A DNA stretch of 64,000 bases from Laetiporus sulphureus 93-53 (taxonomy: Eukaryota; Basidiomycota; Agaricomycetes; Polyporales; Laetiporaceae), in the NCBI RefSeq assembly GCF_001632365.1, contig NW_024468517.1, forward strand, positions 769,905 to 833,904, given 5' to 3'. Numbering within the stretch: the first letter of the stretch is position 1; every line of letters begins with the position of its first letter. Below, one piece after another: positions 22,250 through 34,456 of the stretch. The notes under the pieces were generated by a model. It was not told the origin of the DNA and did no database searches. It saw only the letters and a program-made list of their open reading frames with translations. A program made the translations under genes and the position numbers.

Positions 22250-23956
22250 ATGGCTTCGCTCAATCAGACAACACTATTCCAAGATATCGAGGTCTTACAA
22301 CCACTGTGAGTCTGCTGTGCTGACCATCTTGGCATGTGATAGTGATGTTGCATTTTGTTATAGTGTTGCAACTAACTACTGCTTGATCGCAAGCGCTGGT
22401 ATGTCCTAGACAATCTTTGAAGCGAACTTGACTGAGTCCTTGCGGCGCAGCTATAATATTCTATGAATATATACTCACACTATCCGACGAGGTCTCCCTT
22501 GTTTGGTCCGGCCACCTGACAATTACCAACGTGCTCTTCGTGGCAAACAGATATTTTCTCTTGTCACTGGGATTTGCGAATGTTATGGAGTCATTGTACT
22601 GGTCCTCCTCGCAAGTAAGATTCCAAGCTATTCTCATTTGCATTTCGCTTACTCTTCCAAGGGGTGATTTATTCTGGTGCTTATATATCATATTCCGAAT
22701 GGTAGTAACGATATTACCCAAAGGTGTGAAGCGACAACAATGCTTACTCGCTGCGCAAACGTGGCAGTACAAGCTGTAACAGCCGGTCGGTCGTAAACTA
22801 TCGCTCAGACTACAGCACTCATTGTACTACTGAAATGAACAGGGATTTCTGCTTTGCGAGTCTATGCAATCGGCGGCCATCTGATGATACTTCCTACATT
22901 CGTATTAGCATTCGGATTGGTTCCGGCGATCTGTAACATCGTCAGTTCACACTTAATGCCTCTTGTCATTTGTATTCACCCCGATCTCTAGTACCTCATG
23001 ACGCGCATGTCGGGGATGTTCATCCTCTACATCGTAAATGTTCCATTATGCGCCACTAACGTATTGGCATCACAGACATTGCAAAATCGGTGAGGCATCT
23101 CTCATCCTTATGTCCTTAACGCTGAGAGTAATGGTATTGATATTCTGTCTAGACGTATGTATCGAGAATGTTCACAATCCTGCTTAGTTCGTTGAAGCGA
23201 TTACAGTGATATTTGTGTCCCGTTTGTGTCCACTGGCGTCCGACATGATCGTCCTCGTAGTCACCTGGGTCAACACGTACAAAATCGCCAGACAAGCTCG
23301 CGCGGTAAAGGGAACAGCTTCATTGGCCGTCTTTCTGCTACGTGATGGTGTGTTCGATGTCCTTATATTGCCACAATATGATTAATCGGTGTCATAGGCA
23401 CGCTATACTTTTCGTATGTCAGTCATAGCGAGCGATAGACACTTACACTTACTTGCGCTGAGCAGCTCACTCCTGGCGTTGAATATCCTTGAGATAGTAC
23501 TCGCCTTGGCTGTTCAAATCGACGAGGTATGCCTTCGTAGTCATTTCTGGCCGCGTACTGACATCGCGTAATGTAGGGAGAGGCGTATGTCTATATATCG
23601 ACATTCTTGAGTCCGTAAGTGAGGACGTTTCTAGGATATGATAACGTTGCGACGTTGACCACACTCGAAGGATATCATCTATCCTACTGACACGCTTCGT
23701 GTTGAACTTACGCCGAGTCCCCACCACCACTGTCGACTCACGGGAAATCACGCACTCCACCGCGTCTCAGGCAGAGAGCATGGTGTTCGCATCCAGAATT
23801 GTTGGCAACATGGATGCCGATCTGGACTTCAATCATGATGCCGACACAGATGCTGTGGACAATATGGAAGAGGGTTGGGACTCGGGAGCTGTCGAGGATG
23901 GCTCCAGCGCAGAGGTTCAATAGGACAACAGTGTTGAAACATACAATCTTGTAGGT
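21329..23956 (+). repeat. 2.6-kb tandem repeat unit, copy 2
   Basis: Head-to-tail duplicate of the preceding unit. The 3' border (gtcccgccgg near 23957) repeats the word at the junction between the two units (gtcccgctgg at 21321-21330), as expected for unequal crossing-over. Confidence 0.85.
22250..23923 (+). CDS. DUF6533-type multi-span membrane protein, copy B
   Basis: Same thirteen-exon structure as copy A, 1026 nt, 341 aa: 22250-22305, 22364-22398, 22451-22614, 22662-22663, 22724-22785, 22843-22940, 22992-23089, 23153-23154, 23207-23347, 23398-23413, 23466-23526, 23577-23614 and 23671-23923. Exons 4 (GG) and 8 (AC) are again 2 nt. The protein differs from copy A by many substitutions and a 4-residue insertion before FLLRDG (ARAVKGTASLAVFLLRDG), so it is not a recent identical duplicate. 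Motifs: FYEYILTLSDEVSLVWSG, ALRVYAIGGHLMILPTF and ILLTRFVLNLRRVP, with an acidic C-terminus. The frame is intact, which argues for selection on both copies. Confidence 0.85.
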
Positions 23957-23964
23957 CCCGCCGG

Positions 23965-24070
23965 TCATAGATGCTGTGGACAATACGGAAGAAGGTTGGG
24001 ACTCAGGGGCTGTCGAGGATGACTCCCGCGCAGACATCCAACAGCGCGACAGTTTTGAAGCAAACAATAA
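23965..24070 (+). repeat. partial third copy of the gene's 3' end
   Basis: Repeats the last part of the final exon of copy B (atgctgtggacaatac, ggttgggactc, gctgtcgaggatg) and continues past the stop position with divergence. A short fragment of a further unit, non-functional. Confidence 0.7.
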
Positions 24071-25335
24071 GGTCTCCGCATAGCTTGCCCACACCATGTC
24101 TTCCAACTGTTCCCATCCTTCATAATACCCCCCTTTGCGTGGATTGCATCTATGAACTGTACGTATGCGTAGCATCCCAGGCCGAACCGCTACCACACGT
24201 GTCAGTCCATCGTCCTGATACGCGAAGCAGACCTCAGTCCTCGTGCGACCCTCAGCACGCCCCCAACGCCCACATCGTCGCTCACGCGAAAGGTAGCATG
24301 GATCACTCACACTCCGGGATGCCGTCAACAGCTCTCACGCAAGGGCTCCGCGTGCTCGTACGCCATCCACTGCGTCGAGTCTAGCCTTTGAGGCACTGCC
24401 TCTGCAGATGCGGTGTGTGGGGGAGGGTACGAACCGTCTACTGTCTCCGCTGACGGTCTGCGCACCGGTTTGAGCGGATCTGCGCTAAGGGATCAGTTCA
24501 GCAGAATACTCCCTGAAACGCTGAGCTCCGAGTCGGCTCGTATCCTGAAGCGCGGCCCGTATCTTCCGTGCAATTGTTCAAGTTGCACAGGCTGTTTGCT
24601 ATGGGCTGACCGGGAGACCATGATCCTTGAAGCACGCTTCATGCATACGCCCCCTATGAGATAGCCCAGGTACCTGGCCAGGCATCCGATGGCGTGTTTG
24701 GCAGAGGCGTGGACCCCCAAATCGATGAATGCGAGTGATGTGCGAATGACGGCCAAAGCGTGTACAACGGCAGTTGGGCTTGTGCAATACCAGATGCCGT
24801 CAGTATGATGAAATACGGCGAGTATCCAATTGAATGACGGTACCTATCGAAGTCTCGCATTTGATACTGCGATGACGAATCGGCCTACTGGTAGATGATA
24901 GTAGATGGTTCGCAAACTCGCACACGGACAACTGAGAAGCAGACGTTCACCCGCGATTTTTCAAGACTTGCATAAAATATGATTTATTTATCTGTGTCGG
25001 TACAAATGCAGATGGCGGTGATGATGCGAGTGGGATGCCCATGCAAGCGGGAGTACAGACCGTGCGGAGACTTCGATGAACCCTGCTAGAAGAACACTGA
25101 GACAACGTGCGACGTCTGTGGGGGAAATGCGATGATGCGATGTATGTGTGTATGTACGGGGTGGACTCATGGCGTGGTTGTGGGATGGGAATGTGGCAAA
25201 TATAACAGTATGCATGATGCTGATGTGCGGTCCGTGATGCAAACGAGAGAAAACGTACAACCAAAGAGAAACAAACGGTTCATGACCGCGCCCGAAGCGC
25301 TTTTCTAAAAGTCAAGTCCTCCGCGCATTGCGAGC
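24071..25335. other. intergenic, no gene supported
   Basis: No motif-bearing frame on either strand. The right part is the 3' flank of the CENP-B-type gene. Confidence 0.4.
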
Positions 25336-27058
25336 TCAATGAGGCTGGCTCCGCTGGAAGAGCGTCGCTTTGATGTCGCGCAGGACGTTGTGGTGCTCGG
25401 GCGAGATGATGTCCCGGTGCGAGGTGAAGAAGCCGAGCAGGCGATCCATCATCGCGGACGCGTCCGCGAGACTTGGCACGACTTCGACCTGGGGCGCCGC
25501 ATATATCATCTCGGGCAGCCGCATGAACGCCTGCGGCGCCGTGCCGGTCGCGACGGGTACGGCTTGGGGGAGCACGACGGGCTCGGCGGAGTTGTAAACC
25601 GCCGGCTCGGGAGACGGGTTCCACGTCGTCTGAGGTGCGGACATATCGAGGCTCGCATCGCGCACGCCCTCCTCCGGAGTGACCTCGTGCTCGTGCTCGC
25701 CTGCGAGCGCACCCATCTCCTGCGTGGCCGCGTACTCGACCTGCTCGGGCGTGCGCCCGATGGCGCGCTCCTTCGCAGCGAGCAGGCCGTTGCCGTGGTA
25801 CTGGCCTTTCTTGATTCCGTGCCGGGCCTTGAAGTTCTCCACCCAGCCCGAGCTCGCCTTGAATCGGTCCTCGGTGAGCCCCTGCTGGAGCGCGACTTCG
25901 CGGGCCTTGGTACGGATGGCGGCGTCGGTGATCAGGGTCTTGGTCCGGGCACACTCGCGGAGCCAGCCCTGGAGTGCAAGCTCAAGGTTCGGGAACTTGG
26001 ACGGCCTGTAACACATGAGCGAATATATGCGCATATATAGACAGTAGCATGTACCTGAACTTGGATACCTGCAGCTTCTCGTCATCCTGCACGTTCAACC
26101 ACCGGTCCTTCTCTTTCAGGATCTTGCTGATGGTGCTCCGCTCGACACCAAACTTGGATGCGATGGTCTCTTGCTTGACGCCAGGGTTCTCGCGGTGGAA
26201 GATGCATATCTGCTTGCGATCGGTGCTCCAGAGACGCGTCTTGCGGTGCTTCGGGACACGGTGCAGTTCTTCAGGTTCGGACTCTTGCTGTTGCTGGGGT
26301 AAAGTGGAGTAGCGGGCTGCCGAGTTGGACGAAAGAGTGGTGATTGCAGACGATACACTGAGTGCGGGAGAAGTGGAACGCAAATTGGGAGCGGAGCCAG
26401 AGACGGAACGCGAATGAGAGGCCATGTATGAAGAAGAATAAGGGAGAGCGGGAGACGTGGTGGCTACAATGCTGTCGTGAATTCCCATTGCAATGTCGGC
26501 GCTGGGAGTCTGTGGGCGCGAGCGCTGCTGGACGGCGAAGGCGAGGGAATGTTGTCGTCGTAACTTGGGAAATGAATGCGCGTCATTACGTAGTCATTAC
26601 GCAGATAAGCAGATACGAACATCGTAATTTTGGGTTGACGCGGTGCTCTGACTTTGGTCGTGGGTCAATGCGAGGGTGCGGGCGCGACGGCGCTGGATAA
26701 TGTCGCGGGTCGGACCAATGCTGCTCTCCATCTGCTGTGCCGGGAAGGCGATGCCGTGGGCGGACTGGGTGGGATGAAAGTTGGGAGACTGATGGTAGGT
26801 GGCATAGCTATCTGGAGAATGACGCGGGACCATACTAGCCGAGGACGAAGAGTAGTCGACGCGGCCGTCCGAAGAGTGGCTCAATGCGGAATAGAGCGAG
26901 GAACTCGAGGAGGAGGCGCTGCTGGGCGGAGAGGCGTGGTCGCCGTTCCATGCCATGGGATGGTTGTTGAGGACGGTGAAGGAGCGAGGACGGGCGAGAA
27001 GGGTGGAGGAGTAGGAGGGCACGAGGCCGACGCCGACAGAGTACTGCTGCGTGTCCAT
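25336..27058 (-). CDS. CENP-B/pogo-type DNA-binding protein without transposase domain
   Basis: Three exons (27058-26621, 26563-26055, 26005-25336; 438+509+670 nt), 538 aa. The first about 210 residues are Ser/Pro-rich. An N-terminal CENP-B/Psq-type helix-turn-helix follows (KRKTRL-like start, then KQICIFHRENPGVKQETIA, FGVERSTISKILKEK). The second, Tc5/CENPB-type HTH is LELALQGWLRECARTKTLI through WVENFKARHGIKKG. The C-terminus is low-complexity and ends in a helix (RDIISPEHHNVLRDIKATLF). No DDE transposase domain follows, so this looks like a host protein derived from a pogo-like transposase, as in CENP-B and fission yeast Abp1/Cbh proteins. It likely binds nuclear DNA; centromere, replication-origin or silencing roles are known for relatives, not shown here. 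Confidence 0.85.
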
Positions 27059-27512
27059 CTCAAGTTGTCATCTGCTCGCCTGATCCTCTGCTCGACGGTG
27101 ATGGTAGCAGTTCCAGAGCAGGGTGTCCTGCGAGCATTCGACGCCTTTTGAAGTTTTCCTTCACCCCTAGCAATCAAAACACGGCATGGCCTTGAAGGTG
27201 CAAGATCGGCCTGCGATCCGACCTGGCCACGCTCCTGCACGGAACCTCCTATCGTTCATTTTCTCACTGATGCGTCTCGCAGCCGTGCTCGATGCTCATG
27301 TGCATTATTCCTGAAATAATTATAATGCACGAACGCAGGTGCTGCTCGCGGGAGCGGGCCACGCGCGCCAACGCGTCAAACACATCCTGATGGCCTTTAC
27401 GGATCCATCCTTCCAGAAAATGGCAATTCGCAGACATACTCCAGGACAGCCGCAATCGGTGATGTTGTCATAGCAAGTTGTTCTCCTTCACACCCAAACG
27501 CCGCATTCGCTG
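27059..27512. other. intergenic, upstream of CENP-B-type gene
   Basis: Promoter region of the reverse gene; no coding segment supported. Confidence 0.4.
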
Positions 27513-28051
27513 ATGGGCACAACCGTACCCGCCGTCGATCCTCCGTAAGCCAATGTCCTCTTCACCCAGACTCGCCGTGAAATGCTTACAGATCTCGAGT
27601 GCAAAATTCAATAGGTGAAACCATAAATTCAGATGCTCCTCGTATCATCGGCGGCATTCGAGCCATACCACGGTGCATCGTGCTCAAGGTGAGGCATTGG
27701 ATCGTTGGGGGTCCTTTGATCCGGCCCCAACGCCGCGCACCTTTTGCTCAGGTTGTCCACCATGAGGCAGCCGTTCGGATTTGCCGAAAGAATTTTCTGA
27801 TCCATGCTTCGCGCCTTCCAGCAGCCCTCTTCTTGACCTACCATACGCGGCGACGCAGGCCCTATTCGCTCCATACGATCGACCCGCAGTTAGCATTCGC
27901 CCGTCAACAGCAGCAGTTCAATCGCCTCAATGACAGGTACATCCGCGAGCTGTGCAGTCGTCTATGGAGCAACTCAAAATGGACTCGGGAACCCGTCCCC
28001 CCTTCTTCTTCCATGTCAGGACATCTTGCCATCATGGCTCCCCTCGATTAG
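27513..28051 (+). CDS. possible hypothetical protein
   Basis: ATG at 27513 (MGTTVPAVDPP), donor at 27545, acceptor before 27592 and an open frame to 28051 give about 163 aa in frame. A further GT-AG pair inside the second exon could remove 66 bp. The product is basic with a Gln-rich patch near its end (FARQQQQFNRLNDRYIREL). No domain recognised. This may be chance or a decayed gene. Confidence 0.25.
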
Positions 28052-29810
28052 AACGCAGCAAGGCATCCGGAATCCACCGGCCTCATTGCTGATACATTGC
28101 TGAAGCTCGAATGGGATAGGTCCCCCACGTCGATCAGCCTTCAGGGATCAACACGTTGTACAAATGCAGCCACCATGCGTTCTTCGATGCCGACACTGCT
28201 CGAGTGTCTCGACCCGGCTGAGAGATGGCGCTCGGGCGCGCTTTACCAAACTACGTATTGCTGACGATGCGAGGATCATAAGGGATGCAGCTCTTCTCTA
28301 CCACGTATGGTGCATTTCCGCCGATTCCACTACGCGCAGGCCTCCTATCAGCGAGGGTATGGGCATGTCTCGCAAGCGATCGCCTAGCTCAGTCAAGGGG
28401 CCTAATTCATCAGGCTCGTACTATCTAGGTATACAGCAGCCACGCCCTCCACAACTCGCCGGGTAGCTACTGATCCCCGTCCAGCGCTGTCGCCCCTCCC
28501 TCGCGCTCCGATATTGCTATCCGCGAGAGGCCGAATCCATCACGGATCAGCCACTCGCAGCTTTCTAGCCTTTGCTTCCCTCCCAGACCGCCTCGTAGAC
28601 CCGTCCTCGCCTCTTTGCCTTCTATCAATTTTGCTTTCGCGTAGCGTACCCCTACGGCTTAGCGAGCCGGCGGGGCCCGCGCCGCGGCTCGCAACACCGG
28701 CAATAGAAAGAGGCTCAACGGAGATGGAACTCTATCCCCACCCCGGAGCAGTGGTGCATTGGTCGCGTACCCAGAAACGCCTCGTGTAATGCATTCGGAC
28801 GCCCTGCCGTAAGCGTAAATGCCTCCCTGTGACGAGCCCTTGGCGCGACTGAATCATGGAAGCGCACAGAAGTGTTTCCGGCGACTGGGTGCGCGACTAG
28901 CTGTGGTTTCTCAATTTGCATCCGCGCGCAGCTCCAGGCCTCTGAGGATTAGAGAGCCCGGGGAGAGGAACATTCGAGAGGAAGGCGAAGCGTATTTCAC
29001 CGCTACTGATTCCACGGCCGAATTCCCCAAGTGCCCTCGAAACTCTCCATGATCGTCGTAAATGAATCATCCCACCGACTCCGAGCGTTCCCCCAGCAGT
29101 ACCTCCAGGTACACCAGGGACCAACGAGCGCAATTTGATGTTGGTAGTCTAACTGTAATCGTTATCCGTAGACGTATTGCCAATAAGGTCGTCATGATAG
29201 GTTTCATTTCGAGCAGGTTGTGGGTGGCAGTGTAGAAGACAAACCACACCGTTGCAGCCACATCGGTAGGACCTCGTTGTTGGCCGAGTATTTCTTACCC
29301 TGCGCTACGCGATTCGGATAAATTTGTATACGCCTATGCGTTCAATGAATATAGTCGATTCTGCACCGATGGCCACGGCAATATCATTCCAGAGTCTGTG
29401 TGCGACAGTCTCAAGGCTCTATGTGCCTGCTTAACCATTCAATTCGACTGAGTACGATTGATAGTCGAATTTTGGAGCAGTCCAGTCCATTCCGAGACGA
29501 GCAGCACGCATGCTGCACTGAAACGTACGTTTGCAGAACGCGTGGTGGCATCCAGGCCGAAATTGCACGTATAGTGTTCTGCCATCAGCCATGAGGCCTC
29601 CTTTAGTCGCAGCATCACGCCATACTGACTGCGTACGATGAGCGGGAAAGACACCAACACGAAGGCCTGCAACTTATCGGAAACGAGAGAACCACCCAAT
29701 CGATATACACTCCACAGAACAGAAATACACAGCCGAAAAAGAAAGGTCCGTAATTCATTTACATCGACGAAGCGACACCAAGGATCCCAACCACAAGAAT
29801 GATGGCCTGG
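28052..29810. other. intergenic, no gene supported
   Basis: Contains a short GC-rich patch around 28665-28695 and a short frame with a plausible composition (MSRKRSPSSVKGP at about 28360-28466), but no splice pattern or domain. The right end is the 3' flank of the CAF1 gene. Confidence 0.35.
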
Positions 29811-31187
29811 CTATCGTCCGCCGCCTACCCCAATTGCAGTACGCATATACGGCCCATTCGCGCCCATCGGGCCATACGGCGTCGGTGGAGGCATTGGGTT
29901 AGGCAATGCTCCTGAAAGCGCTGGTGTAGATATTGACCCTCCAAGCCCCATTGCTACCGCCGTGACACTCGCCCCTACTCCTGGGCCCGGCGTCTGCTCT
30001 CTCGCGGGCCCTGTCCGGTCCTCGCGCTCCGCCAACGTCGCAGCACTTCCACGCACCGGCTCGGCGAGTCCATTTGTGAGGTTGAACGTCTGCCCAAGGC
30101 CGTACAGTTTGTGATTGTACTCGGCGTCGTCGATGTGATCGTTGAAGTAGATTTCGCGCATCTTGAAGAAGGTAGATGCAGTGAGAAGGGAATCAGAGCC
30201 GGCCTGATGCGAGGGACCTATTCGCATGACCTAAGAAGATGTTAAAGACGACGGTAAAGGTCATCTAGATCAACGGAAAGAACGCTTACGCCAAGATCGT
30301 CTGCGACGTCTTGCAGGCCTCCTTTGAGCACCTTACAAGCTCGCATTACGAACTTGATGTCATATATTGTCGGGAACCATGTCCGCAGCACCTCAAAGAA
30401 TGTCTCTTCCGTTGTTGGCAATGATTCAGCGGTAAGGAGCTTGACGAAGTAGCCGAAGTCATACCCGCTACGCGAGGGGAGCAGTTAGTACATTCAAACG
30501 CGCAGACAGCCCAAGTGAAAATAGTCATCGGTTGACGACGCTGTGAAATTGACGATAGACGCGTACAAGCCCAAGTAGGAGGTTCATAGATGGCGGATGG
30601 CCGGCTGGCGAAGATTGCGAGATAAACTCACCTATGAAATGAAACCCATTTGGTGTCTGGTGATAGAACCAACCCCGACGTGATCATGAGCTCAGCAAAG
30701 TCATTTGGCTCTATGCCCATCTCTTCATGCCGCTGCAGGTCAATACCCGACTTCTGGAGAAGCTCGATGGATTCTGGCGCATACATGTCTTCGCTGTAAG
30801 TTACGTAAGCAAGTGCAGGGATCACAGCTAAGGCATATGCGCACTTGATGCTGAAGTGGAAGTTGAACTGCCATGTAGACACATCCTGAGGGTAGTTGCC
30901 CTCCTCGTCCGCCAGCGTTAATCCCACTTGAATGATCTTGAGCAGATCGACGTTACACCGCATGGTTTGGTAGTGATAGTCCGACGACGTCTTGAAGGAG
31001 CCTATTGGACGGGCAACCACACCAGGAAACTCGGTGTCCTGCGTGTGGTATCAGCACTAGGAGGCCGGAGACGAGCAAGGTACTAGACGGTGACCATTGC
31101 AACGTAAGGATATTTCTCGATGAGTTCACGGATGTTGTTCATCTCCTGCTCGAGATTCGGAGCCCATACGTCTCGTATCCGAGCCAT
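29811..31187 (-). CDS. POP2: CCR4-NOT deadenylase subunit CAF1/POP2
   Basis: Five exons (31187-31095, 31038-30845, 30793-30632, 30467-30290, 30230-29811), 1047 nt, 348 aa. The start MARIRDVWAPNLEQEMNNIR is typical. The DEDD ribonuclease motifs are present: YVAMDTEFPGVVARP (Asp, Glu), SGYDFGYFVKLL (Asp) and HQAGSDSLLT (His, Asp). The nuclease core ends with YNHKLYGLGQ, followed by a Gly/Pro/Ala-rich tail. The enzyme shortens mRNA poly(A) tails in the cytoplasmic CCR4-NOT complex. Intron 2 (30794-30844) is 51 bp with no stop and is in frame, so its retention would insert 17 residues between FSI and EDMYAPES. Confidence 0.95.
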
Positions 31188-32345
31188 GATTGCAAAAAGG
31201 CAAAGTCGAGTTTGTTCGGAGAGCTCGGGTGGCTGAAAGCGTTGCGCATACAGGATGATCGCCGAGAACGGACAGGATGGTGCGAGGTCACTTGACCCAG
31301 CTGGTGTACTGCACTGTTGTTGCTTATTTGTCCACCATCACGATCGTGGATCCTGATCTCACTGCTCTCCTTCACCTTCACCTCGCAGTCAAAGTATTCT
31401 CGAGAACCATCGCACTTTTTTCTCATGTCCTCGGTGAATGCGCAAAGGTAACTCATGCGGATGGATCCAAAAATCTAGCTGCAATGAACAGTTTGGCTCA
31501 TGGTAAGGCAGATCTGCTCGACGCATGGATTATCTTGAGAGAGCCGCTTGTGAACAAATATTCTTCTCGCGGAAGGAGGTCATCGCCACCGCGGCGTATT
31601 GCAATGCCATTCCGGTAGCCTAGTAACCGGTGACCAAATGACATACAAATTTTTCCTCCCGACATTCTGGGACAGCGTGACGAACGTGTCATATTGTCAT
31701 GCATACAATTGCCTATAGATGTGTCTGGCAATCAGCGCGTCACCCTGAACATTTGATGTACGAGAACTCCGTCACATCAACCGGAAGGAACCGTTCACAT
31801 CGAGCAAATGGAGTGTAGCGGGCGGCCGAAACACTATCAAGTGAATGGCACCCTTTCGAGCAGCCTGTCGTCTTTCATCTAAGTCAAGAGTCTGCACTCT
31901 GTTTTTGGAGCATCCAAGGATGCTCATATGTGAAACCGCCATGAAATTAGTACGATTAAATACAAGCGGGAAAGCTCACTGCGAAGCGACCGGATTGATA
32001 ATTCTCCGTACTGACATAGGCAGAACAATCGTACAATACACCCATCCTGTGCGTGTCGGATCATCACCTTCTTTCTTCACAGCTGTCGCACAATTGGTAC
32101 TTATCATCCATAGGTTATCCGATTACGGCGCTGCAAGCGCCGAGGTGCATATAGCGGATCCGAAACGGACAATGATGCCTCTGCTGAGAGCTGCCTGAGG
32201 CACGAGCCGTAGCAAGATAACGAGTACAGAAATACAGCCACAAACCTACATTCCATCCATTCACGACTTCTTCGCTTTAGCATCCTTCGCTGAAGCTCTA
32301 AATCCAGGCCCGGACGTTCAACGATCAGAATATCAAGGTAATAAT
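31188..32345. other. intergenic, no gene supported
   Basis: Upstream region of CAF1 and 3' flank of the UPF0390-type gene. Open frames here have no motifs. Confidence 0.4.
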
Positions 32346-32663
32346 TTAGACTGACCCTTCTAGAGCCACATTCTTCATGATTGTGAGCTTGCCAGAAGAC
32401 GCAGCAGAAGCGACCTGCTGCTCAATACTCCTGTTGATCTTCGCGCTCAATTCCTGGTTCCATTACATTCGCAATGAGAAGGCATATAGAAGATTGATAA
32501 TCGAATAAAAGCCCACCTTGTGTAGAACAGCCTGCTTCACGAGGGCAGTTTTCTTTGGGGCTATATAGCGTTTGCCCTTCTTCGGCTGAGCAGCGGCCTT
32601 GGCTGCATGGCGGGCGGTTGAGGACTTCTGCTTCTGCAGGCCCTTCACTTTCCCTTGAGCCAT
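32346..32663 (-). CDS. small UPF0390/DUF2462 protein
   Basis: Two exons (32663-32517 and 32453-32346), 84 aa. The sequence MAQGKVKGLQKQKSSTARHA, then KKGKRYIAPKKTALVKQAVL, then INRSIEQQVASAASSGKLTI matches the conserved short basic family that includes human C19orf53 (Leydig cell tumour 10 kDa homologue). Members are small basic eukaryotic proteins, probably nuclear or nucleolar. The biochemical role is not established. The only intron separates the basic half from the helical half. Confidence 0.88.
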
Positions 32664-33092
32664 TGCTTTAACACTTCAGTAGAGCGGATGAATGTTGGAA
32701 CACCGTGTCTGTGAGCAGCAGCGGCCTGTGGCGAAAGGCACAGAAACAGTTGAGTGGCCTGAAATGAAGCGCCAACACAGGCGTCTATGTGTACAAGGAC
32801 ACGGTCCCGTGAGCCTCAGGCAGTCCCCGTTCTGCGGCGTTGCTCTATCCTGCCTTTACAGTCGTGCTTGTGGTCAGGAAAGCATCCAGTCGGTACCCAT
32901 TTGGCCCGCGGGTGTGCAAAACTGCTTACGCAGATCCCTCTCACTGACAGGTATTCAGCCGGGTATCGATGATCAGATAGTTCACGACGTTGCTTAAGCT
33001 TTGCGGCGTTGTACAGCAGGCTAGACGCGTGCTATTCATTTACAAAGTGCCGCACTCAACGAGAGCTCGAAACTCTGGTCTACTGTGTTGCT
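32664..33092. promoter_or_regulatory. divergent promoter region
   Basis: A 429-bp space between two divergent start codons, expected to hold both promoters. No distinct element recognised. Confidence 0.4.
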
Positions 33093-33516
33093 ATGGTTTC
33101 TAGCGATTCTGCAGCATCTCCCGGCGCAGAACTCCCCTCCGATTTCCCCACCGCGGAGCTAATCCACGCACTCGAAGAGCAATCTTTCGGCATCTCAAGT
33201 TACGAGCTCAGGTCGTTTGATGCGCATGAAGCGACTGCGCAGGTCGTGTTTCTCGAAGGACACGTCGTGACAGTGTCGTTGTCCACGACCGGATATAAGG
33301 TTCGTGCAAATGTCAGATGTCCACCGGTCATGATTAAAGCCATTTATTCAGGCCACGGAGCATCGTCACGGAAATGATGGAGATCCGTGCTCGACAGACA
33401 GGTCATTTGAGAGCATCGAAGAACTCATGGAGCATATCAGCCCACGCTATGTCGAAAAGAGGCGCGAGGCTATCATGGCCAGGCTACAAGCGCTATCCGA
33501 GCAGGACGACAGATAG
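33093..33516 (+). CDS. GSKIP-domain protein
   Basis: Two exons (33093-33299 and 33352-33516), 123 aa. The fold signature is EEQSFGISSYELRSFDAHEA, then VVFLEGHVVTVSLSTTGYK, then SFESIEELMEHISPRYVEKR. This is the GSKIP (GSK3-interaction) domain, also found at the N-terminus of CLU/TIF31. Small stand-alone fungal members are common; interaction with GSK3/PKA is known in vertebrates and is only inferred here. The intron falls between the beta-rich half and the C-terminal helix. Confidence 0.85.
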
Positions 33517-34456
33517 TCATCGCGCAAACGTGGGAATCCTGTGCGCATATATCGAGTGCAAGGTCTACATCAATTGCATAGAAACCAGGGACTAGTCGAA
33601 AACAATTGGTACTCGTTTGCTGCGCGATATAACGGTCGTAAAAATGTCCGAATCAAGAATCAACGAGTTAAGCAATTCTAGCCCACTCGGCATGTGGGCA
33701 CGAACACATTATCAATTCAACTGCCATTCAATAATACGCTTGCTATGTGAGTCTTGATCGATCAATTGTCAGCGCCCTGTTCTACTGCTGAAACGGGAAG
33801 TTTCTAACATCTGTAGGCTAGAAGCACCCTTAACAGCTTCGTGGGCGCACGCCGGGAAGATGTTCATGAATCGTCATGATGATCATCGTGCACATGCTAG
33901 AAGGAACAAGATCACATTGCGAAGCCAACGGTACATTATGACCCGCAATTGGCCAAGATACCACCACAGAGGCGCTCTTTATCCTGTTAGAGTGCGTTAT
34001 ATCCTTTCAAATTGAGGAATGCCCTTTCCAGTCCTGACACGCTTTATCATGGAGCAGGTTCTCCTTCACGCGCAACGGTATAGACAAACTAGCTGATGGA
34101 ATAATTTTCACAACAGGAGTAACGTCGTTGAGAGTTCGATGACATGGCAGATTCGACGTCATACCTTTACGGTAAATCATATTTCATCACAACCCCGGTC
34201 ACAACTATACTAAGGGGTAAGTTATAGAGCTCTGTCATTTATCAATTCTTCATTACCTCACAGCGATAGAGTCAGTTGTTCGTCTTGAAATCTCAAGATC
34301 TTCGGTTGACTTTGTGCCAATTTTATCACTTTTCATGGACTTGTGACTTCCGAAGCCAGGAAAGACGAGGGGTAAAGAGCACTCTATATGCCCCCACACA
34401 AATAACCTTGAGGCAATGCGCTATTATTCATTGACGCCGTATGCGCTGTAGCCGCC
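33517..34456. other. intergenic, AT-richer, no gene supported
   Basis: No coding segment recognised. It borders the degraded membrane-protein copies to the right. Confidence 0.4.

Noticed and set aside
30628..31020. Uninterrupted 130-codon frame in CAF1
   Set aside because: It reads through the in-frame 51-bp intron; the spliced form matches the CAF1 core (FSI-N-EDMYAPES).
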